NCBI RefSeq assembly: GCF_964204645.1
Contig: NC_134031.1
Location: 15,807,307-15,871,306 of the forward strand
Length of the DNA: 64,000 nt
Origin: Tubulanus polymorphus
Taxonomy: Eukaryota > Nemertea > Palaeonemertea > Tubulaniformes > Tubulanidae
Reading direction: 5' to 3'
Part shown: piece by piece, positions 1 to 10,251 of the stretch
Position numbering within the stretch: position 1 is the stretch's first letter
How the letters are laid out: the number at the start of each line of letters is the position of its first letter
The notes under the pieces: generated by a model
What the model was told of the DNA's origin: nothing
Seen by the model: the letters and a program-made list of their open reading frames with translations, nothing else
Database searches by the model: none
Program-made: the position numbers and the translations under genes

Positions 1-112
1 CCTTGCTGATAGGTGTTTGTGTTGGTAGGTTTTACTTAACATTTTACTTCTATTAGTTTTATGCTTTTCAATGTTGTCGAGTAGAGAACAAATGTTCGCG
101 TCTCATACTTAC

Positions 113-1522
113 CTTTCTCATCACCGGATTGTTTTCTATTTCGTATGATTTCTAGCAGTTGTTCGGACGCTCGATTTACTGTCAAATATCGCGGCGGTTC
201 GTAGATCTTCCGACCCCTGAAAGGAAAAAAAATGAAAACTATCATAGAAATATAGAACGGAACTGGTCCCTACACCCGTTATTATTCATACAAACCTCAT
301 CATATTTTCTACAGTCTGTTCTTTCACTTTGATGTCTGAATTAAAGAATTATTTGTTAAATGAACTTCAACTGCACATTTTGAATTTGCAATGATTCACC
401 TATTTTCATACCTACCCAATAGACATAGCGTGTGCATGCCTGACGATTTGTTTTTCATGATCTTATCGTAAAAACTTTCCGGCTTCCAATTCTCTTCCCA
501 AAATACGATCGACACTGTTTCTCCGAAATTGTATAACTTGAAAATATGAATGCGGAATGAAAAGAATAGAAATCATATTATTTGGTCAACTATGTACAAT
601 TAGTCTACCTTGAGATGTGGCCTACCTGCAAACCGCAACATCCAACTGCATTCATTATAGACGCATTATGAATGACTTTGTATTTGATATTTTTCTCTGT
701 AGCTCTGATTATTAGATCTGAATGAGTAGTAGCCCTACAAAAATGAGCAAACAACTTCATACTCAGTTAACTAGTTAAGCCATCTCTTATTTCAATTTCT
801 TATCAGACATACCCTAAAGGATCTCCGACTACCAAGAAAGCTACATCTTCTTTATCGGCATTATCTAGCAAGGTGTCTGAAATATTCAAAGAAAGAAGCA
901 AGAAGAATTAAGAGATAAGTTCACAAGGATCTAGCAAAACTCATTAAGAAATTTCTGCCTTTATTTAAATACCCGAATCTTGTTCAACCATATCTCTGTC
1001 CGCCAGAATCACTTCTCTGCCGTAAAATTCCTCCTACAACGATATTGATTCCTATCTTTAGTGAATCTGTTAAGTGGTGAGAAGTTGAGATTTCAAAGCA
1101 AGCATATGTCGACGCATCGACATCTACATTTGTTACTGCATCTGGACCGCGATTGCGTGTATAACATTGCAGGGCGGTGCAAATAGGTGGTGCATAAAGG
1201 ACTGATGCAGCAGAACATATCCCATGGATCATCTCCTGGCTGCAGTTGTTCAGTCAACAACTGTTCTCAGGAAGAAGGAGTTTCGGAACAGATTTATGGA
1301 AGACAGGCTCTGAACATACTCAACTGAAGCCGAAACCGAATGATGCATATGATGCCGATGGGGAAAAGTCAATGAAAGATTTTTTACCAAAGCTTCTTTT
1401 CCGACGGTAAGAATTGACGTATACGCTTCTAAATACACTCTACTGGCTCCCTTCACTACGTTTAAACCCTTCACCGTGATATCATCGACATCTCCTAATC
1501 CTAAACCTATCAAATAAAACAT
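113..1522 (-). CDS. DPH5: Diphthine methyl ester synthase, 5' seven coding exons (partial)
   Basis: SAM-dependent methyltransferase of diphthamide synthesis on elongation factor 2 (cytosol). Exons on the minus strand, in transcript order: 1388-1522, 973-1033, 813-876, 626-734, 416-536, 296-335, 113-216. All junctions are GT-AG and keep frame. The protein starts [20 protein letters not shown], the conserved N-terminus of the family, and includes the SAM-site region [11 protein letters not shown], then [30 protein letters not shown] and [10 protein letters not shown]. About 211 residues are present of a usual ~285; the last exon(s) lie beyond the left edge. An in-frame ATG at 1603 would add 27 residues, but the family starts at 1522. 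The gene is divergent from CDK9. Function follows from close family similarity. Confidence 0.93.
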
Positions 1523-1707
1523 TTCGCTCAAATTTTTCGCATTAAATTTCTCTTTTGGTCTACGACCTTGAGAGGGGTAGCTCCGAAAATATCTCAGAGC
1601 CATCTGTTAAAATCGATCGCCGGTAGGCGGTGCACCGAGCGATTTATGGACGTAGTGATGAATTAAAATGACGAAATAATTTGAACTTTTCAGTGAATTT
1701 GTCAATC
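1523..1707. promoter_or_regulatory. Bidirectional DPH5/CDK9 promoter
   Basis: Only 185 bp separate the DPH5 start codon (1522, minus) from the CDK9 start codon (1708, plus), so both 5' UTRs and core promoters must fit here unless an upstream non-coding exon exists. I see no TATA box, which suits a housekeeping promoter. The promoter role is inferred from position. Confidence 0.65.
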
Positions 1708-1890
1708 ATGAGTAGCAATATAGCTAGTAAATTAGAGGATTGTGATTTCCCTTATTGCAGAGATGTGACTGTGTATGAAAAAATCGCGAAAATCGGCCAA
1801 GGAACGTTTGGGTAGGTCACTACCTACTTCTCTTTCTAGTTTCTTGTCTTCATCAATTACTCAATAATGGTCAATATCATCCCCAGATCA

Positions 1891-1940
<50 letters not shown>

Positions 1941-3833
1941 AATCAATATCACGGATGAATAGAGGCATGTGTAGGCCTAAAATTGGTGTCCGGCTCGTTT
2001 GGTGTTAGGTGACCGACCGAGGGTTGTTAAGAATGTTTCTCATGTAGCCATAGTTTGATTTGCACCTAGCTAGCCCATCTGAAAAAAAGATGGGCGTTAA
2101 ATGTTCTTTAGATCAGTTAGAACATGTAACATTAAATGACGAGTTTGAAATAGGCCTATCGCAATCATTAATCTATCATTTCAAGTTTGTCGTCATTCAG
2201 TCGTCCCCTTTTCCGCGGATAAAAAATGGACAGAATAAATGAAACATTATTCTTGACTTCATATTGAAATTTCTTCCTGACTTATACAGTGAAGTGTGGA
2301 AAGCTAGATGTAAAACTACTAAAAGATTGACGGCTCTCAAGAAAGTTTTGATGGAAAATGAAAAAGAAGGGGTAGGTTTGATCCAAACGCGCTTTAAACA
2401 AAGTGATTTAATTGTGTATTTTTAGGACTAATGAGTGTTGTTTCTGTTTTCTTTCAGTTCCCAATAACGGCTTTGAGGGAGATAAAAATTCTTCAACTGC
2501 TCAACCACGAGAACGTCGTGAAACTTATTGAAATATGTCGCACAAAAGGTGAGAACCTTTAGAATAGGCAGTAATCAAATCTACTTCAAAAGCTTCTACT
2601 ATCAAACATTAAATGAGCCAGACACCAATAGGTCTTAGGTGCCTCCATCCGAAAATTCATTACAATTTACTTTTACTTTGATAAACATGAAGGACGATTT
2701 GCTTAAACAAACTTCGAATTTTAAAAACTAAATTTCTGTTTTTTTTTAGATTTAGATGATTCAGTTTCTTTCTCTGAAAAAAATCTTGCATTTAGATAAT
2801 TGACTTTATCTGAATGTTAGTTTAGTAAAAACCAAATATTGTAATAAGCTAGGTAACCATACAATTTTAATTAGCTAGGTAACTATACAATTTTGCATCT
2901 AGCCCATCCTTTAAGTCAACAATGGCTCCTCACCCAAATCTGATGACCGTAATGATGATGATGATGATGATTTCTTTTTCAGCCACTCCGTACAATCGAT
3001 ACAAATCGACGTTTCATTTGGTGTTCGAATTTTGCGAGCACGATTTAGCCGGATTACTCAGCAACGTCAACGTGAAATTCTCGCTCGGCGAAATAAAAAA
3101 AGTCATCCAACAATTAATGAACGGACTATACTTCATACACAGTAACAAGATCTTACATCGCGACATGAAAGCAGCGAACATTCTCATGACAAAAAACGGC
3201 GTTTTGAAACTGGCCGACTTCGGGCTGGCGCGCGCGTTCAGCCTCGCGAACAAAGGCCAGCCAAATCGTTACACAAACCGTGTGGTGACGCTGTGGTATC
3301 GGCCGCCCGAGTTACTGCTCGGTGAGCGCAACTACGGGCCGTCGATTGACATGTGGGGCGCCGGGTGCATCATGGCTGAAATGTGGACGCGCAGTCCAAT
3401 CATGCAAGGAACCACCGAGCAACACCAGCTCCATTTGGTCAGTCAACTATGCGGGTCGATCGGCACGGACGTCTGGCCCGGCGTGGAGAAGTTGGAATTT
3501 TTCGGTAAACTCGAACTGCCGAAAGGCCACAAGCGTAAAGTGAAAGAGCGTTTGAAACCGTACATACGCGACCAATACGCGTTGGACTTGCTCGACAAAC
3601 TTCTCTGCCTCGATCCGAATAAACGCTTGAACACCGACGAGGCGTTGAATCACGATTTCTTCTGGATGGATCCGATGCCGGCGGATCTCGCGCGCATGAT
3701 GTCGCAGCACACGTCGTCGATGTACGAATACCTGGCGCCGCCGAGGAGACGCGGACCGGCGCATTCTCATCAGCAACAACAAGCCAAACAACCGGTGCAT
3801 AACGCCGACCAACATTTCGAACGTGTGTTCTAG
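1708..3833 (+). CDS. CDK9: Cyclin-dependent kinase 9 (P-TEFb catalytic subunit)
   Basis: Nuclear kinase that, with cyclin T, phosphorylates RNA polymerase II and pause factors to release elongation. Four exons: 1708-1811, 2290-2371, 2458-2548, 2983-3833, giving 375 aa, like the usual ~372. Visible motifs: glycine-rich loop IGQGTFG, catalytic Lys in TALKKV, the family-naming PITALRE helix, catalytic loop HRDMKAAN, DFG in ADFGLARAF, T-loop NRYTNRVVTLWYRPPE with the activating Thr, and C-terminal EYLAPPRR ending FERVF. No key residue is missing. Start codon and stop match the family length. Intron 1 carries an ATC microsatellite. The tail after the kinase fold is His/Gln-rich. Identification is near certain. 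Confidence 0.97.
1892..1940 (+). repeat. (ATC)n microsatellite
   Basis: About 16 uninterrupted ATC units in CDK9 intron 1. Confidence 0.95.
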
Positions 3834-4366
3834 AGACAATTTGCAGTCTGGACATTTACCGTTCTAGTGTGAAGTCTAAGTGATCAATTTTTGTAAGCAT
3901 GTCGATTTAAACGAGTTATACTGTAGAAAACATAAGTGAAGTCCTGAACGCTATATGTATGTTAAAACATGCAAAGAATAGACCTGATGAGTGTATTGAA
4001 TGTCTGCCGAGGGAAGGTTCCAGATAATAGATTCTGGTACCTGTCTAATCCTGATTTCACTTTTCATTGTACGTTATGATGTTCGATCATGTTAGAATTA
4101 TTTTTCCTAACTGCATTTAGCGCGATTATTTTAGTGTGATTCGATTGACTTTTAGAAGTGCCGAACTCAAGGTTTGGAACCTTTTGAAATGGAGCTAAAA
4201 AATGAAATGATTTAAATCAGTTGTTAAAATGGTTTATTTACGATATGTATTTGGTCTCATTTGATATGTATGGATTGAATCAAAACGTAATAACTGTGAC
4301 CGGTAACTCAAAATCATAAGGACGCAGTTTCCTCTAGCGGTCAGGAGCATAAATAAGAATCATTTT

Positions 4367-4480
4367 ACGCATCTTCCCTCGGCAGGGATTCGAACCTGAT
4401 GGCATCGCTTCACTCAGCCATGGCACGAACCGGGCAATCTTAATGCCAGGTTCGAATCCCTGCCGGGGGGAAGATGCGTT
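4367..4480. repeat. 114 bp inverted repeat with tRNA-like B box
   Basis: Two ~31 bp arms (4367-4401 and 4447-4480) are near-perfect reverse complements. Each carries GGTTCGAATCC, the sequence of a tRNA T-arm/B box. No complete tRNA cloverleaf forms. It lies in or just beyond the CDK9 3' UTR. Possibly a fold-back element built from a tRNA-derived sequence. Confidence 0.75.
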
Positions 4481-4549
4481 TTACAGTGATGGAAGTATTT
4501 GCTGAGATATTGTGTTTCTATTATAGATTATTCCTGAAATATGATTTTA

Positions 4550-4618
4550 AATAAATGTAAGGAATTGTATGTACATGTATATATAAATTGTTTGCCTCAT
4601 TGTTAGTTGTTCAATAAA
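4550..4618 (+). terminator. CDK9 polyadenylation signals (candidates)
   Basis: AATAAA occurs at 4550-4555 and again at 4613-4618, 717 and 780 bp after the CDK9 stop. No earlier obvious hexamer was noticed. The 3' end itself is inferred. Confidence 0.5.
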
Positions 4619-4656
4619 TGCTGGGCGAAATGATCCTCGGATCCTGATGAACTCTA

Positions 4657-4790
4657 GATCGTTGGCTTATCGTTGGTGGTAAGCTTTTGTAATCGGATCG
4701 GCTTATACCAACGAACAAAAGCCTTTGTGGTTTGTGAAAATATCCGATCGCGAAACTAAACCACGGACAGGTTCACTGACTAGATGGACT
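4657..4790. repeat. Dispersed repeat, copy 1
   Basis: Shares GGTTTGTGAAAATATCCG, the following GAAACTAAACCAC and other blocks with 27617-27735. It is ~130 bp with no coding potential. The unit boundaries are approximate. Confidence 0.65.
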
Positions 4791-4869
4791 TCTACCTGGC
4801 TGCTGGGCTGACCACACGAATTACAGGAAATAAAAGTCTACAGAAATATCTTACGCATTTCCATTAACC

Positions 4870-4875
4870 TTTAAT
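4870..4875 (-). terminator. Metallothionein polyadenylation signal (candidate)
   Basis: ATTAAA on the minus strand, ~210 bp past the metallothionein stop; a common variant hexamer. Inferred. Confidence 0.35.
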
Positions 4876-5086
4876 TACTACATGTACAATGAAAAAATGG
4901 AAAATATAAGTAGTTACGGAATAAAGGCTTCTGCACTACGCTCTCTACGGTAAATAAAATGTCATCACAATCATTGGATAAACTCTGTAAGGCTGAACAC
5001 AAAATCACTCGTTTTTGAATAAGCTATTTACATTTATCTGTGAAAGAACGTGCGGGATATGGGCTAGGGGTGGTAATGATGCGAAA

Positions 5087-6037
5087 TCACTTAGTACCGC
5101 ATTTAGCCACGTTACAGCATTTACAATCACCGGCATCACGACCGCACGAGCATTTCACTCCGCGGCACTTTTTCGGGTCGCCGTCACATTTGCACTGGTC
5201 ACCGATGCACGTACATTTGGCTCCTTCGTTGCATTTGCACTGTTGGCCGCCGGTGCTGCCGGCTGCTTTTTCACCGCAGTTACATTTACCGGCGGCGCAC
5301 GAACAATCGACTCCTTCACCGCATGAACACGCGTTACATTTGGCGCCTTTGCAGCACACGCACTGTCCGTCACCGCACATGCATTCTGGCAAAAAAATTC
5401 AACCGTTATGAAAAAATTTATTTTTCAATAGAATAATAAAGAAAACCGCCTACAGTCGAACCTCGTTAATTAATACGAACTCAGATACAAAAAAATATAG
5501 AATTTCATTACAAGTAGTTAGAAAATTTAATCAACTTCATACTGGATATAACGAACTATCGATTATAACAAAAATACATAAAGAGAATGTTTTTTTATGT
5601 ATTTTGGTTATAACGAACAGATTTTCTGGTCCCGTGAAGTTCGCTTACGAGGTTCCGCTGTATTTACAAATATTAAAAAAAACACCCATTGATTCAAGAT
5701 TAAAACCGCTATAAATTGGTGACCTTGTTAAAGGTATATAAAGCCACTAGGCCTAGATTCAAACACGATTTAAATTCAAAACCATTCGGACAGTAGAGAC
5801 CATCATCGTGTGGCTTTTATCTTATTATTCATTATCGACTGTTACTATCTATCTTACAGTCATGCGTCGACTATTCAATGGTGAAAATTACGATTTTCAA
5901 TGAGATTTCATTAGAGTGTAAAGCTTGTGAGGACCCCATCGCATCTAATGCTAAAAGACCGAGAGAACGGCTGTTAAATGAGCTAAACACAAAAGTGAAA
6001 TGACAATTTTACCTGTTTTTTCAGTCGTTGATGCCAT
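5087..6037 (-). CDS. Metallothionein, two-domain, 25 cysteines
   Basis: Cytosolic metal-binding protein for zinc, copper or cadmium buffering. Two exons: 6013-6037 (eight residues, MASTTEKT, plus one base) and 5087-5385, giving 107 aa. The exon 2 acceptor follows a T-rich tract ending CCAG at 5386. The start ATG has a good context (A at -3, G at +4). Cysteines are arranged as C-x-C, C-x-x-C and CC; there are 12 before and 13 after a Cys-free linker (about residues 46-57, Gly/Ala/Ser-rich). This suggests two clusters, both larger than the ~9-Cys domains of common mollusc or vertebrate forms. Aromatic residues and histidine are absent, as usual for the family. The intron holds a pogo-like MITE. 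Metal preference cannot be told. Confidence 0.88.
5453..5660. mobile_element. pogo/Tigger-like MITE
   Basis: A 208 bp element whose ends are inverted repeats: CAGTCGAACCTCGTTA on the left, and the complement of CAGCGGAACCTCGTAAG on the right. It is flanked by TA on both sides (5451-5452, 5661-5662). No transposase reading frame. CAG-start TIRs with TA duplication are typical of the pogo branch of Tc1/mariner elements. It sits inside the metallothionein intron. Confidence 0.8.
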
Positions 6038-6147
6038 ATTTTTCAGTATAATCACTCACGTAAATCTGATAGGTTTTCTCGCGCCTTTCGACTCGCTTCT
6101 GGAAACGTTGTGTCCAATTGTGTTTTCCTGTGTTGCGAGCACATCTG

Positions 6148-6154
6148 TTTTATA
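6148..6154 (-). promoter_or_regulatory. Metallothionein TATA box
   Basis: On the minus strand the sequence reads GGTATAAAAC, ~110 bp upstream of the start codon, giving a plausible 5' UTR of ~80 nt. A GAA-CG-TTC heat-shock-like half-site pair lies just upstream (about 6174-6182). I found no exact TGCRCNC metal response element within about 300 bp. Confidence 0.6.
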
Positions 6155-6834
6155 CCGCATCGACTCATAACGTGGAACGTTCGCTACGTGAAAACACTTA
6201 CATCATCGCTACGAGAACATCACCGGCATCATCACGAGACCGATTCCCGTTATACGGCGAACGTGAAACTGCGCTTCACGTTGCATAGTCCTGCGCATTC
6301 CGCTAGATGGCGCACAGGTACTGAAACTCAAATGCATAAATTAGATAAAAATTCTCACTAATCGTATTGTTTTTGATTAAAAGATTCCGCGCTTTTTCTC
6401 TCACATTTGTCCTGCTAACGAATGTGCGTGATAATGCTAAGACAAATGAAGTAACTCGTAGAGTGAGGCTATTGTGGATTAATAAAAACTGGATATCGTA
6501 TTTTCACAGCCCTAGCAAATATTCAAAAAGGGGTAACAGACTCGAACCTGGGTCGTCAGGTGTACAGAGACAGTAATGGCGTCGTTAGAAACAATAGACT
6601 TCTCGGCGACCACGAAACCGTCAGCCACGAGTGTTTGTTTGGTAAATCATGAAAGCGATCGCTTCCCATGACCTTTATTCGACTAACTAGCTTCATCAAC
6701 AAGATTCCATTCAACGTCGTAAAAAATCCACGGCGGTATTCGCTGAATACCAATCAGTGTTGCAATATCGATATGTGGTGGGAAAATCAAAAGGATTGCG
6801 CTTTTGTGTAGTGTAGTTGTTAGTTGTTACAAAT

Positions 6835-6931
6835 CAGGATTCCGTTCCACAGTTCTTAAGTTCAAAAGTTGACTACGATTTTGAATTGGAAAATAACTCA
6901 ATCGACCATTGAGCTGTGGAACCGGGTCCTG
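6835..6931. mobile_element. MITE family A (CAGGACCCAGTTCCACAGTT ends), copy 1
   Basis: About 97 bp, bounded by CAGGAT(T)CCGTTCCACAGTT and the reverse-complement end CTGTGGAACCGGGTCCTG. It matches copies at 20608, 34430, 42470 and 54571. No coding capacity. Confidence 0.75.
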
Positions 6932-8881
6932 TCGGGTAATATAGATGGCGCTTTCATAACCATTCGCAGGCGAGGAAGTGTGTTTGTCACACGCGCCGCA
7001 CGAAACACATAAATAAAAAAACCAGTAATTTCGTTCGGCTGGAAATTCCTCTCGCGCCATAAATATATCATATGTCAGCAATCTCGTCTATAACGGACGT
7101 GAACAAGTTCTGAATGACAGACCGCCTGCGCCTTTCATCGATTATGGATTCCCACGATCTTCGAACGGGTCACGACCCGCGATCGAACGCATCAAAACAC
7201 GAGCCGTCGTGAGAAAAGCGACGAAACGCTGATAAAACCGCCGTAAAGTTCTCCTCATAAAACAAGACTTCAATGTCGCTTTTTAACTGCTTTAATGTTT
7301 GCCCATACAACAAATAAGTACGTATATACACGGTAGTCACTATTCTATCATATATTCATCCTTATTTAGTCGTGGCTTCAGAGACGAGGTCAACTTTTTT
7401 TTCGGAGAGATTTCAGAAATGACAATATCGGCGCTGCATCGATTTGATCGGACCTTTCCCTTTCTTCATTGTTTTTTTTTTCAGAAATGCACCGCGAACT
7501 ATTAAGACTGATATGCGTCGTGCGCGTCTTGACATAAAGACAATATTCGCGATAAGAATTTTATGGTTTCTTGATGTTGCGAAATCCGTCAGTTTGTGAT
7601 CTGTGGGGGCGTCTCGCGTGTCAACGAGGTGATCGAAACAATCATAGATCAATAGACCCTGTCAGTGATTCGGTCGTGAGAATTTCACAGTACTACTAAA
7701 TACACGATCATTGAACAATTGAACATAATAAACTTGTACCGTTTAACGCATTATAGATATCAATTCCGGTAAATGAATGATCTAAGTAAAAGCTCTATGA
7801 TAGTTTTAGCTTCCTCGCTTATTTATATTCTACACGTCTGAGGAATCAAAGTCACTTTTTCTCGGTGACTAGCCCGGAATCTGATCTTTCGAAGAATTTC
7901 ACAAACGTTTTGAATTCAAAGTATAGTCTGCGGTTTTGTCAAGTGCAATATTGCTTGTTAGCGACGTGACACTAGTACAGGCCTACAATGCGTCCGTGCA
8001 TGCAGGTCATCACGTATTAGCGTCTCCGGATTCCATGAGATTAAAACGTTCTTCTCGCGTGACATTTAGACGGTTACCGCTTTTTAAAACTCTATTCACC
8101 GCTAACGAAAACTGCAGCCGAGATGTCGGCTGCTATCTCGGCTGCTCTGACCGTGTGTCTCACATGCGCGCATTTATTTCCTGCTACCAAAATGCCGCAA
8201 CTATACAGAAAATCTTTCGACGATAGGCTGGGAATAGTTATGATTTTTATTGACGCCCTAAGTGACTCATCCAAATCGAGACTAGCTTCGATATGACATG
8301 ATTCCACCCTTGTAGACGTACATATAATAATCATAATACGTGCATATTTTCTGAAAGCAATCTCCCGATTTGAAAATTCTCGCGGTTGTCAGGTACAATG
8401 TTTTCACCGATAGCCTCCTGGCACGTGTTGCGAATTTTGATGTGCCGAAATCAAGATTAGCGCGCTGAAAGAGAGCGCGCTATACTGTCGCCATTCAGTC
8501 GAATCCACCGAATTGATTTCAAACGTGTAATTAAGTGATGATTACACAATGGATCTATAGATTGCATAAATCTTTTGGTAGGATAGCCGCACTCGTTCGT
8601 GGAGAACAAAAAATAAGTTTAAAACCCACTACATATAATATACAGAATTAAAAAGATAAAATCGAATATATTTGTATATCAAGAATTAAAATCAAAATAC
8701 ACGACGTTTCGATGAGTCTTGATAAATGAAATACGAGTCTAATCTTAGATCTAGAGGGTTTTTAATTTATTACAGAAATATTCCTATTCTTGAAAGCGAC
8801 GTCGATTGAAAATGTTTTACTTGCTAAGGCGGTGGCCCATAGCTCAAAGTCGGTCACACATCGTCAACAAGTGCTGCAATC

Positions 8882-9118
<237 letters not shown>

Positions 9119-10223
9119 TGTGTGTAAATTACAGACCGTGTTAAAATCTAAGCGTTTAGGATTAAAGCGAGGAAAGTGTTGTCACTCGACGCAAACACTA
9201 AGCACATAGTTACGCTATGTTCCCGGTGACTGCCCGACCGCGCTCGGCGCACAGCCGGGCGCGCGCCTCGGTTGCGGTCTGAACTTGTGCCAGATACGAA
9301 CAATACACACCGCCGAACAAAACCGCCACCACGCGCGCGCATTCCAGCACTGGTGCGTCGGTTCCTGTTTAACAGATCTATACACAATAAAATGGAATCA
9401 GTCACTACGAAGAAAAAGCTAAATTTCAATCGCATATCGAATCTGGGACGAAAATAGTTCATAGATGGGGGTTGCCGGGTGCTTTATTATCAAATATGAA
9501 GATATATACGTGTATTAACAATAAGTTTATTTCCTTTTCATTCAGCAAGAATATCTAGGCTGAATTGACATTGTCGATAAGATACTATAGAGTACGCGTA
9601 TAATTGGCTAATCTCGGGGAGGAAACACGGCGACTCTTATCTCGGCCTAGTCCTTATCGTCGTCGTGTAGTAAAATAATTCCCACGACAGACGACTCGCT
9701 GCCGTTACAGTTCTGGCTTGTCTCCAAAAATCCGACAGCCGCCGCGCGCTGGTGTGTGTTGTGTGTGTGTGTGTGTACAATAGAATTATTACCTTCTCAA
9801 GTCCCCGGCTCGAAAAACAAAACAAAAAAAAAACGAATGAGAACGACAAACGGAACTCGTTCACAGCCCCCTACTACATTCGGGTATATCTTACCGAGAT
9901 CACAGGTGTTTTAAGAAAAGTCGGAAATTATACCCGACACGAATAAAAAGAAATCCAGTTGTGATATAATTACTTTAACATGTATTTATATAATCTAAGA
10001 ATATCTATCATGGTTTTCGGTGACTTTTATGTACAAAAAATTGAACGCTATACTCGAATACTCAGATTCTAATGTCTTTGCTAAAAACTCTATATCACTA
10101 CTTTAGTATCATCAATAATTTTCAGACGAAATATTACGATTAAATTGCACACAGCGTATGAGTTGAACGTTTCGCTTTCACACTCGGAAGAAGGCAAATT
10201 GTTCAGTGTTTAATCACAGATCG

Positions 10224-10229
10224 TTTATT
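10224..10229 (-). terminator. HES-A polyadenylation signal (candidate)
   Basis: AATAAA on the minus strand only 23 bp after the stop codon. If used, the 3' UTR would be very short; another AATAAA lies near 9522. Which is used is unknown. Confidence 0.35.
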
Positions 10230-10251
10230 GCAGAAGAAACGTCCGATGCAT

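Noticed and set aside
1250-1603. Upstream in-frame ATG at 1603 as the DPH5 start
   Set aside because: The family N-terminus begins MFYLIGLG at 1522; the 27 extra residues have no counterpart.
5015-5411. Plus-strand frames of 103 and 123 codons
   Set aside because: Antisense shadows of the metallothionein Cys-rich exon.
6520-6580. Minus-strand CCAGGTTCGAGTC resembling a tRNA T arm
   Set aside because: No acceptor stem or anticodon arm could be folded around it; at most a tRNA relic.
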